Source: an uncultured Clostridium sp.
GTDB taxonomy: Bacteria > Bacillota > Clostridia > TANB77 > CAG-508
Length of the DNA: 42,199 bases
Assembly (NCBI GenBank): GCA_948436975.1
Contig: CAOJJB010000016.1
Location: 1-42,199, forward strand
Direction of reading: 5' to 3'
Made by a program: the position numbers and the translations under genes. Of the stretch, positions 15,723 through 23,800 are shown piece after piece; position 1 is the stretch's first letter; the number at the start of each line of letters is the position of its first letter. Under the pieces are notes generated by a model that searched no databases, had not been told where the DNA came from, and was given only the letters and a program-made list of their open reading frames with translations.

Positions 15723-17960
15723 TTATTGTGCATATATTGAATCTTCTTTTATTACTACATTTACTACAGTTCCTTCTTCAACTTCTGTTTCAATTGTTGG
15801 TTCTTGAGATATAACTGTTCCATTTGTACCATCTATATTTATATTTAAATTCTTACTTTTTAAAACATTTATAGCTTGTTCTTTAGTCATTCCTTTTAAA
15901 TTTGGAACTTGAGTTTTATTTTTTTCTTGTGATTCACTTTCATATAAACATATTACTGAATTATCATAAAGTAATGTGCCAAATTTTGGAGTTTGTTCTC
16001 CAACTATCGCTGTATCTTGTGATGATATTGTATTGCTTTTTACATTAAAACCTAGTTCCTGTAATTTTATTGTTGCATCATTAAAAGTTAAATTTTTTAC
16101 ATCTGGTACAGCTATTGTTGAGTTTTCTTTATCTTCTTTTACTGTTGTTCCATCAGATGCTATTCCTAAATATGGTAATACTTCTGATAATATTTTTCCT
16201 GCAAATGGTCCTGCTACTTGTCCTCCTTGATGATTTGCTGTTTCTGAAATTCCATGTAGTGCTACTAATGTTATTACTTGTGTATTTTCTATTGGTGATA
16301 TTGCTATAAAAGATGCTACATATCCATCTGATTCTCTACCTACTGGTGGTTCTGATGTTCCACTTTTTCCTCCTATTGAAAATCCTTTTACTGCTGCATG
16401 CTTTCCTGTCCCATCTGTTACAACTTTTTGCATCATTTTTTTCATTGTGTCTGATGTTTCTTTTGAAATAACTTGTCTAATTTCTTTTGTTTCTATTACC
16501 TCTTTACTTCCTATGTCTTTATTTTCAATTTCTTTTACTATTCTAGGTTCTACTAATATTCCATCATTACAAATTGCTGAAATTGCTGTTATTAGTTGTA
16601 GAGGTGAAATTTCAAATCTTTGTCCAAATGAAGTTGTTGCTAATTCTACTGGTCCAACTTGTTCTAATTTTAAAAATGTACCTGGATATGCTCTTGCTAT
16701 ATCATTTCCAACACTGTCAAAAAAACCAAAGGCTTGATAATATTTATATAAAGTTTTTGCTGTAACTCTTTGACCTAATTGCATGAATGCTGGATTACAC
16801 GAATTACATAATGCTTCTGTTAAAGTTTGTGCTCCATGTGGAATTTTTGATCTCCAACAACTTATATTATGGTCTGCTACTTGATACGAACCACTACAAA
16901 AAAAATCTCCTGGTTTATCTGTTTCTACTAGACCTTCTTCTAAAGCTACTGCTGCTGTTATTAATTTAAATGTTGATCCTGGTTCATATGTACCTGATAC
17001 TGCTTTATTTTTCCATAAATCTAATAGTTTATTAGTTTTATCTGTTGATTGTAAAGAATTCCATTCTTCTTCTGAATATCCTGTTGGTATGTAATTAGAT
17101 GGTGTGTTTAAGTCATAATTTGGATATGTTGCCATAGCCAATATCTCACCTGTTTGTGGTTTCATTATTATTACATTTCCACCTGTAGATGATGGATTTT
17201 CACTTACTGCTTGTTTTAAATTGTTTTCTGCTATTGTTTGAATTGTTGCATCTATTGTTAAATAAATATTACTTCCATTTTCTGATGCTACATATTGTTC
17301 ATCCTCATCTGATATTGCATTTCCTTTTAAATCTGTTGTTGTTACTACTTTTCCTGCTGTTCCTGTTAATATATCATTTAGTCTTTGTTCTAGTCCTGTT
17401 TGTCCAATATTATCTGTTCCACAAAATCCTATTAAATTTGAGGCAACATCATTATATGGATAATATCTTTTTGAATCTTCATCTATATTTATTCCTGCTG
17501 TTATTGAGTTGTCTTTCATCCATTTTCCTAATTGGTCTATTTTGTCTTTTTCTACTTTTTTAGCTACTATTACAACAGATTTTTTAGAATTTAGCTTTTC
17601 TTCCATTTCTTCATATGTTATTTCAAAAATTTTTGAAAGTCCTTCTGCTATAACTTCATTTGGTACTTTTTTATTATTAGAATATGTTACTTTTCCTGGA
17701 TTTAATGATACTGTGTCTACTGGTATACTTTGTGCTAATATTTCTCCATTAGAATCATATATTGTTCCTCTATTTGGACTTAAAATTTGATTTTTTACTT
17801 GTTGTTTATATGCTGCTTCAGACCATTTTTTATTTTCTATAAATTGTAAAATAAATAAATGTCCTACAACTATAACAAAACCCATTGTTGCCATAATTCC
17901 AACTATCACTATTCTTAAGTTACGCCATATATTCTCATTTGCTTTTTTTGCTTTTTTCAT
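15723..17960 (-). CDS. Class B penicillin-binding protein with two PASTA domains (FtsI/SpoVD type)
   Basis: The protein has 745 residues. It is a transpeptidase that cross-links peptidoglycan outside the membrane, in division or spore-cortex synthesis. One membrane segment lies at about 13-35 after KKAKKANENIWRNLR. The dimer domain follows (SPNRGTIYDSNGEILA). The transpeptidase motifs are SxxK as STFK (about Ser329, GTYEPGSTFKLITA), SxN as SCN (LCNSCNPAFM) and K(S/T)G as KSGT (about 532, IGGKSGTSEPP). Two PASTA domains follow (about 605-665, VPDVKNLTFNDA; about 675-740, VPNLKGMTKEQA). FtsI-like and SpoVD-like forms both carry such tails, so I do not choose between them. The ribosome site is weak (GGTGG). 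It lies 17 bp after the J-like gene, on the transcript that starts with the HD gene. Confidence 0.94.
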   Translation of the reverse strand: MKKAKKANENIWRNLRIVIVGIMATMGFVIVVGHLFILQFIENKKWSEAAYKQQVKNQILSPNRGTIYDSNGEILAQSIPVDTVSLNPGKVTYSNNKKVPNEVIAEGLSKIFEITYEEMEEKLNSKKSVVIVAKKVEKDKIDQLGKWMKDNSITAGINIDEDSKRYYPYNDVASNLIGFCGTDNIGQTGLEQRLNDILTGTAGKVVTTTDLKGNAISDEDEQYVASENGSNIYLTIDATIQTIAENNLKQAVSENPSSTGGNVIIMKPQTGEILAMATYPNYDLNTPSNYIPTGYSEEEWNSLQSTDKTNKLLDLWKNKAVSGTYEPGSTFKLITAAVALEEGLVETDKPGDFFCSGSYQVADHNISCWRSKIPHGAQTLTEALCNSCNPAFMQLGQRVTAKTLYKYYQAFGFFDSVGNDIARAYPGTFLKLEQVGPVELATTSFGQRFEISPLQLITAISAICNDGILVEPRIVKEIENKDIGSKEVIETKEIRQVISKETSDTMKKMMQKVVTDGTGKHAAVKGFSIGGKSGTSEPPVGRESDGYVASFIAISPIENTQVITLVALHGISETANHQGGQVAGPFAGKILSEVLPYLGIASDGTTVKEDKENSTIAVPDVKNLTFNDATIKLQELGFNVKSNTISSQDTAIVGEQTPKFGTLLYDNSVICLYESESQEKNKTQVPNLKGMTKEQAINVLKSKNLNINIDGTNGTVISQEPTIETEVEEGTVVNVVIKEDSIYAQ

Positions 17961-17977
17961 TTTACCACCATTCTTTA

Positions 17978-18670
17978 TTATTTAAAAATACTTGTTATTG
18001 ATTTTAATAACATTATAAATATATCAACTAATGATTTTATTATGAAATTATCTTCATATATGTTTGATAATATATTTTTTATAGGTGGTATGTTCCAAGC
18101 TATAAAACATACTATTATTATTACTAATAGTGTTATTATTGTATTTTTTATTATTCCTAGTATTGAAGCACCTTGACTTCTACTTATTTTTTTTAGATAG
18201 TCGTTATATGCTTTGTTATATGCTTGATTATATTCTTCTTCTATTTGAATAGCTTTTTTTAAGTTCTGATTGAATTCTCTTTGAGCTGCTTTTCTTGTTT
18301 CTATTTTCTCTTTTTCTGTTAATATTGCTTCTTCTTTTGGCTCTTTATTTATCATATCTTGTTCATTAAAGTTATCCTCTTCTTGTATTGGTATATGTCT
18401 ATCTTCTTTTAATCCTACTACTACATTTTCTATTAATTTTTCAGCTCTTTTTTTCGCTAAGTCATTATCATATTTTTTTCTTTTTTGATCATTCATAAGA
18501 ATTTCATATGCCATTTTTAGTTTGCTTAATATCATTTCATTTTCATGGTTTTCTTCTTCTGTTAAACTTGGATTAATTTGATATTCTAATATTAATTTTT
18601 GATATGATTTTTCAATTTCTTCTTTAGATGCATCTTCTCTTACTTCTAATAATTTATATATAGTAACCAT
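17978..18670 (-). CDS. Membrane-anchored J-like protein lacking HPD
   Basis: The protein has 230 residues. Residues about 1-70 look like a J domain (YKLLEVREDASKEEIEKSYQ, then KLKMAYEILMNDQKRKKYD). The HPD tripeptide that stimulates DnaK ATPase is missing; the place reads YQINPS. Residues about 75-165 are charged helix. Residues 172-193 are a membrane segment, and an amphipathic or second membrane helix lies at about 208-226, so the J-like part is cytoplasmic. It is likely a protein-protein adaptor rather than a DnaK co-chaperone (inference). The start has AGGTGAATTT upstream. It sits directly before the penicillin-binding protein gene, which suggests an envelope role. Confidence 0.78.
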   Translation of the reverse strand: MVTIYKLLEVREDASKEEIEKSYQKLILEYQINPSLTEEENHENEMILSKLKMAYEILMNDQKRKKYDNDLAKKRAEKLIENVVVGLKEDRHIPIQEEDNFNEQDMINKEPKEEAILTEKEKIETRKAAQREFNQNLKKAIQIEEEYNQAYNKAYNDYLKKISRSQGASILGIIKNTIITLLVIIIVCFIAWNIPPIKNILSNIYEDNFIIKSLVDIFIMLLKSITSIFK

Positions 18671-18733
18671 AAATTCACCTATATTATTCTTTCTATTTTG
18701 AATAATTATATCACTACTGCTATAAAAAGTATA

Positions 18734-19291
18734 CTAAATATCATAAAAATATGTACTTTCTAGGTCTGCTTCATGTACTAGTAATGCTAATGGATATTTT
18801 TTAAAAGCTTCTCCTAATGTTCCATATATTTCTTTTGGTTCTGTAAATCCCATATGCCATCTTATACAATATTTCTCTTCACTTGTAAGTTTTAAATATT
18901 CTGTTAATATCATTACACTTTTTTCCCCATGTCCATATGGTATTGTATCTTCTACTGTATAATAAGGTACTTTTTCCCATTCTCCAAATTGGTTTTTCGC
19001 ATTTCTATAGTCAACTTTATAATAGTTTACTTTACATATATCATGTAATAGTGCTATTATTATTAGACTTTCTTCTGATACTTTTATATCTATAATACAA
19101 TTTTTAACTTTATGTTTTAATATTTCATATACTTTCATACTATGTTCTAATAATCCACCTTCATAGTTTCCATGAAACCTTGTGCTTGCTGGTGCTTTAA
19201 AAAAGTCTGTTTTATTTTCTATAAATTCTATTAGGTTTTCCATTCCTTCTCTATTAGTAGATTTTAATAATTCTATAAATTCTTCTTTCAT
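18734..19291 (-). CDS. HD-domain hydrolase
   Basis: From the ATG at 19291 the protein has 185 residues. HD-domain proteins are metal-dependent phosphohydrolases of nucleotides or nucleic acids; the substrate here is unknown. Key residues are the first His in EHSMKVYEIL, the HD doublet in LLHDICKVNYY, and later His in YGHGEKSVM and RWHMGF. The segment FFKAPASTRFHGNYEGGLLE is typical of the short HD hydrolases of clostridia and their phages. The frame is open upstream to a TTG at 19375, but that lies in the promoter, so the ATG is preferred. The only good ribosome site (AGGAGG, 19320-19325) is far from it, with a hairpin between. First gene of the HD, J-like, PBP, dapF cluster. Confidence 0.85.
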   Translation of the reverse strand: MKEEFIELLKSTNREGMENLIEFIENKTDFFKAPASTRFHGNYEGGLLEHSMKVYEILKHKVKNCIIDIKVSEESLIIIALLHDICKVNYYKVDYRNAKNQFGEWEKVPYYTVEDTIPYGHGEKSVMILTEYLKLTSEEKYCIRWHMGFTEPKEIYGTLGEAFKKYPLALLVHEADLESTYFYDI

Positions 19292-19301
19292 TTCTGTTTT
19301 T

Positions 19302-19325
19302 CTAGTATTTTTACTAGTTCCTCCT
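19302..19325 (-). promoter_or_regulatory. Ribosome site separated from the HD start by a hairpin
   Basis: On the minus strand AGGAGG (19325-19320) is followed by CTAGTA-AAAA-TACTAG (19317-19302), a perfect 6-bp hairpin, and then by 10 nt to the ATG at 19291. Folding the hairpin would cut the 28-nt spacing to about 12 nt. No other start codon lies at a normal distance. Confidence 0.5.
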
Positions 19326-19346
19326 TTTATTTTTATTGTAGTTATA

Positions 19347-19390
19347 ATTTTATCATATGAGGTTTTAAAATACAATATTTTAAAACCTCA
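19347..19390 (-). promoter_or_regulatory. Promoter of the HD operon overlapped by a 15-bp-arm dyad
   Basis: On the minus strand TTGTAT (19370-19375), a 17-bp spacer and TAAAAT (19347-19352) preceded by TG form a promoter. A perfect inverted repeat, TGAGGTTTTAAAATA (19358-19372) and its inverse (19376-19390) with a 3-nt centre, covers the -35 and spacer. A dyad in this place suits a repressor operator. It could also act as the 3' hairpin of the upstream XRE gene, but no U-tract follows. Confidence 0.55.
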
Positions 19391-19427
19391 TTATATATAG
19401 TAGAATATTAAATTCGAGCATTGAATT

Positions 19428-19820
19428 TTAATTTTCTTCACTATTTTGGTATCCTGATTTTTGCTTTATTAAGTAATCTAAAATATTTTTAGATATGTTT
19501 TTCCCTTTTTGTAATTCTTCATATATTAAGTCTTCATTTGTTTTTGGTCCAAATAAAAAATCATCTAAAATTTCTTTTGGCTCTATTTCTAATGCATTAC
19601 ATATTATTACAAATTTATTCAGTGTAACACCATTCGTTCCATTTTCTATTTGCATAATATATGATGGCGACATCATTGTTCTAAAAGCCATCTGTTCTGT
19701 AGTAATATTTTTGCTTGTCCTTATTTGTTTTATTTTTAATCCTATTTCTATATTGAACTCTTTTTTATGATTAAAAATATACTGATTTACACCTATTGTT
19801 TCTAAATTTGATTTATACAT
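19428..19820 (-). CDS. XRE-family helix-turn-helix regulator
   Basis: The protein has 130 residues from the ATG at 19820, chosen because AAAGGG lies 8 nt upstream; GTG/ATG codons 6-9 nt further up are less well spaced. Residues about 25-82 are a Cro/CI-type HTH: IGLKIKQIRTSKNITTEQMA, then SPSYIMQIENGTNGVTLNKF, then ALEIEPKEIL. The C-terminal tail (EELQKGKNISKNILDYLIKQ) is helical and could dimerise. The promoter is strong. The neighbouring HD promoter with its long dyad is a candidate target (inference). Autoregulation is possible through AACA-TG-TGTT between its own -35 and -10. Confidence 0.88.
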   Translation of the reverse strand: MYKSNLETIGVNQYIFNHKKEFNIEIGLKIKQIRTSKNITTEQMAFRTMMSPSYIMQIENGTNGVTLNKFVIICNALEIEPKEILDDFLFGPKTNEDLIYEELQKGKNISKNILDYLIKQKSGYQNSEEN

Positions 19821-19849
19821 TATCATCACCCTTTCTAAAAAGTATAATC

Positions 19850-19878
19850 ATAATAGCATTAGAACATGTGTTTGTCAA
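19850..19878 (-). promoter_or_regulatory. Promoter of the XRE gene (TTGACA-17-TATTAT)
   Basis: On the minus strand TTGACA (19873-19878) and TATTAT (19850-19855) with a 17-bp spacer. The spacer holds a short dyad, AACA-TG-TGTT. Confidence 0.75.
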
Positions 19879-19893
19879 TAATGGATTTAGATA

Positions 19894-19939
19894 ATAAAGA
19901 CGACATATATCGAAAAATTTCAATACATGCCGTCTTTAT
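19894..19939 (-). terminator. Terminator of the 127-residue gene
   Basis: ATAAAGACG at each end of a 46-nt imperfect hairpin with several G-U pairs on the minus strand, followed by TTATTATCT. It separates the 127-residue gene from the XRE promoter. Confidence 0.7.
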
Positions 19940-19953
19940 CTTTGGATCTGTTT

Positions 19954-20337
19954 TTATTTTAACTCAAAAAAAGTCTTCAACCCCTCTGATGTTCTACTAA
20001 TTTCATATCTTTCTACCTTTTTTCTCGAAATTACATTTATTGTTCCTATTATATCATTTTCTACTTCTTCATTCATATCAAAGCTTATCTTTCTTTTATT
20101 CCCCACAAAGCTAAAGCTATGTTGAGTGTCTTCATATTTCAGAATTATGGGCATTTTAATTTTAGTTTGCCGCAAAATTCTATTTAATTCCTTAAAGCTG
20201 CATCCAATATATAAAAAGCACAATTCCTCTAACTTCTCTTCGGTTATTTCATTTTCCCAGTAGAAATCAATTTTGACAATTTTTCTCCATATAAATTCTT
20301 CAATAGCATCTGTAGCATCTCTTATAGATTTACTCAT
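19954..20337 (-). CDS. Hypothetical protein, 127 residues
   Basis: I do not recognise a family. AAGGAGGGATAAT precedes the ATG, so the gene is well initiated. The product is soluble and mixed: an N-terminal helix (SIRDATDAIEEFIWRKI), a Glu-rich helix (EEKLEELCFLYIGCSFKELN), then beta-rich sequence (HSFSFVGNKRKISFDM and IIGTINVISRKKVERYEI). There are no membrane segments and no recognisable catalytic motif. It is transcribed alone (terminators on both sides), between the XRE gene and the type VII secretion genes. Confidence 0.7.
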   Translation of the reverse strand: MSKSIRDATDAIEEFIWRKIVKIDFYWENEITEEKLEELCFLYIGCSFKELNRILRQTKIKMPIILKYEDTQHSFSFVGNKRKISFDMNEEVENDIIGTINVISRKKVERYEISRTSEGLKTFFELK

Positions 20338-20512
20338 ATTATCCCTCCTTAGCCGTCATAAAAACATTTTTACGTTCTACATAACATTTTCCAGATCCAA
20401 ATTAACTTCTTTTTATTCTCATTTTTTATTTTATATATGTACAAATACTATAATGTATATTAAAAATGGATTTTATATAAACTAGCAATATTTGCCTAGA
20501 TAATAATATTAT

Positions 20513-20543
20513 AGCACGATTTACATAAACTGTAAACCGTGCT
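20513..20543 (-). terminator. Hairpin after the EssC-EsaB transcript
   Basis: AGCACGATTTACA (20513-20525) and TGTAAACCGTGCT (20531-20543), 13-bp arms with one G-U pair, 12 bp after the stop of the EsaB-like gene. The downstream U content on the minus strand is modest (TATAATATTATT), so it may be a weak terminator. Confidence 0.55.
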
Positions 20544-20554
20544 TATTCATTTTA

Positions 20555-20806
20555 TTAAATTAATATTAATTCACTACCATTTCTTATATCTGATTCTATT
20601 ACTTTTAAATTTATATCATAGCTTTTAGCATTCATTTTGTCATATAAGTATGGCATACTTTTAGGGCTATAGTAACCTTTACTTAGTTCATTTACTGCTT
20701 GAACTAATAACGTAATAATTGTATGTATTCTTTTATTAATTGGAATCCATATATCATATTGTTCATCAATTGTCGGAACATATAATTTAACTAAGATTTC
20801 ATTCAT
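20555..20806 (-). CDS. esaB: EsaB/YukD-like ubiquitin-fold protein
   Basis: The protein has 83 residues from the ATG at 20806, which has GGAGG 6 nt upstream; an ATG at 20812 would overlap the ribosome site. EsaB/YukD are small ubiquitin-like cytoplasmic parts of T7SSb systems that tune secretion. The strand pattern fits: ILVKLYVPTIDEQYDIWIP, a helix with TIITLLVQAVNELS, and the closing DIRNGSELILI. The reading frame overlaps the end of essC by 8 bp, so the two are translationally linked. The name rests on fold pattern and position, not on catalytic residues. Confidence 0.8.
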   Translation of the reverse strand: MNEILVKLYVPTIDEQYDIWIPINKRIHTIITLLVQAVNELSKGYYSPKSMPYLYDKMNAKSYDINLKVIESDIRNGSELILI

Positions 20807-23800
20807 CTTCATCCTCCTTCTTCTCTTTCATTTCAAGAAGTTTTATCATTATAGTTTTATTTTTATTATTAATATATCCAAAACTACATCCACAATTATT
20901 TACTATTTCTTTCCTTGATGCATTCAAATCTAAAAGATATTGATCATCAATTCCATCTCCAACCCAAATAACATTTTTCTCATACCAATCATCATAACTA
21001 TGTTCTTTAATTTTAGATGCACTATCTATAATTATAAATGTAAATTTTTCAGTTTTCTCACATTTTTTTACAATTTCTGCAAATTTTTCTTTTCCTTCAA
21101 TTTCATCATCATCGTCATAATCATCATCGTCATCGTCATTTTTATCATCTTCTGCAGATTTATTATTTAAATCTTCTTTATATTCCTCTAAGAAATTTGT
21201 AAATCTATCTATTCCAAAAATAATACAAACTGTTTCTTCTATCTCTTCAACGCCCTCTTCAATTTTTGAAAGTAATTTCTTATAGTTTTCTTCTAATTCA
21301 CTTTTTTTAACTAATATTCTTCTTTCTGGATCTAAAATTATAATGTCAATATTTTTTAATAGTTTTATTTCTTCTAATATATTAATTCCAAATTGCATTG
21401 CTTCATCTGGATCATTAGCTGCAATAATATTTACAAAATTGTTCTTAAAATCAAAAGTTTCAATTTTTATATCTTTCTTTCTTAAACCAATTGGAAGTCT
21501 AGAAAGATCTACAATACTATTTCTTAAACTTTCCATTTTTACTTTTTCTGGTAAAATAGGTATTTTCTCTGCTGTTGTTTTATTTGTTTGTTTTGTTTTT
21601 TCTATTTCGCTTTTTATAAATACATTATAATCTTTAGGCTCACAACTTTTAGCTGTTTGAAATTCAAAAACATTATCGCCTAAATTAACTAATCCTCTAC
21701 CAAATCTATGGGCTGGTGTCATATTTCTTACATTATCAAAAATATTTCCATAATCACTTGAATCATTTAATGATAAAGCAATTTTCTGTTTAAAATTTTG
21801 TGCCATACGATATCTTAAATCATTACTTGCTGTTACTGATATTATAAATACTACTCCTGTTTTTGCTCCTTCTCTTGTTAATGTTAATAACATATCATCA
21901 TATTGTTCTATAAAAATGTCAGGACAATTTTCATAACCATTAATTAATATTGTTATAAGTGGCATCTTTTTTTCACATGTTTTTTTATAAAAATTGTAAT
22001 CACCATTATATTCAGATAAAATTTGTTTTCTTTCTTTTACCACATCTTTAAGTCTTTTGAAAAATCTATTTATTTTTTCAGTATTATTTAAGAATATAAC
22101 TTCTCCTACATGTGGTGCACTATTAAATATTTTTAAAGTTTCTGTACCAAAATCTAATATATATATCCATAAATCATCACTAGAGTAAGTTGTTATCATA
22201 TCATATACCATTGTACTCATTAGAGTTTCTTTTCCACTATCTGCACTTCCATAAATTGCAATACTTCCATCTTTTATTAAGTCTAAACTTACTATTCCTT
22301 GTTTTTGATTTGAAGGATCATCATATTCACCTATTGTAAGTGAAATTTTGTTTTCTTCAGTTTTAAATTTATATTTATCTTTTACATCTTTAATGTAAAT
22401 TTTTTCTGGAATATCATCTAGCCATAATTGTTCTGTTTTTATATTTTCTCTTAATGCAATTTCATGCATATGTCTAACTATATTTGTAAGTTGCTCACCA
22501 CTACTAGCATTTACTACTTTTTTTCCATAATCATTTACTTGTTTTATAACTGTTCCTATATTAGAAATAAATTTAATTGATTCATCTTTTTTCTTTTGAC
22601 TTGTATCTGATGGAAAATATGGTGCACCAGACCAACCTGATTGTCCTATTTCAAAATAATCATCTTTTCCAACTTTCATATAAAATCTTCCTGATTGTTT
22701 TATATACGCTGCATCTGGTTTTTCAATTACTTCTGAACTGTCCCCTGTATCTTGTACTTTTAAGCATATAGCAAATTTACTATTACTTCTCATTTGATCA
22801 TCTACTATACCACTTGGTTTTTGTGTAGCTAAAATTAAGTGAACTCCTAAAGAACGTCCTATTCTAGATACACTTACTAATTCTTCCATAAATTCTGGTT
22901 GTTGTTGTTTTAATTCTGCAAACTCATCGCAAATAATAAGTAAATGAGGAATTGGCCTTTTTACCACTCCATTATGATATAATTTTTGATATTTATATAT
23001 ATCTATTGTTCCTTCATCTGTCATTTCTCTTGCTTCATTAAACCATATTTGTCTTCTTCTTAACTCACTTTTTATAGATACTAAAGATCTTTTAATTCCT
23101 TCTTTATCTATATTGGTAATTGTTCCTACAAGATGTGGTAATTTCACATCTTGTTTTTGAAAAGCTCCTGTTAATCCTCCACCTTTATAATCTATTAATA
23201 TAAAGGTTACATCATCTGGATGGTAATTTACTGCTAATGATAAAATAAAAGTAATAATAAATTCACTTTTTCCAGAACCTGTCGAACCTGCAATTAATCC
23301 ATGTGGACCATGGTATTTTTCATGTAGATCTAGATTTATAAGCTTTCCTGATGGTTTTACACCAATTGGTGCTGCAAGTGAAAGTGTTGCATCATTATTA
23401 TTCCATCTGTCTAATATATTTAACTGTTCTATTAATCCTACTTTGTACATTTCTAAAAATGTATAATACTCTGGTAAAGAGTTTCTTTCACTTACTTCAT
23501 ATTTAACGGGTATATTAGATACTTGTTTACTAATTTTATCAAAAAAATATGTATTTTCTTTACTAAAAACAAATTCTTTTTGAGAGTTTTTAGATAACTC
23601 TTTACTGAAAATTTTTCCTACTTTATCTTCTAATGTAATAAAAGTTTTACATTTATTTGGTACTTCTTGCAAATTATTTGCTATACATAATAAGCTAAAT
23701 CCTAAATTTTTTTGTAATTTCATTATGTTTGATATAACTTTTAAATTTTCTATTTTTCTATAATTATCAGTAATAATTAAATAATGTGGTGTTATTCCTC

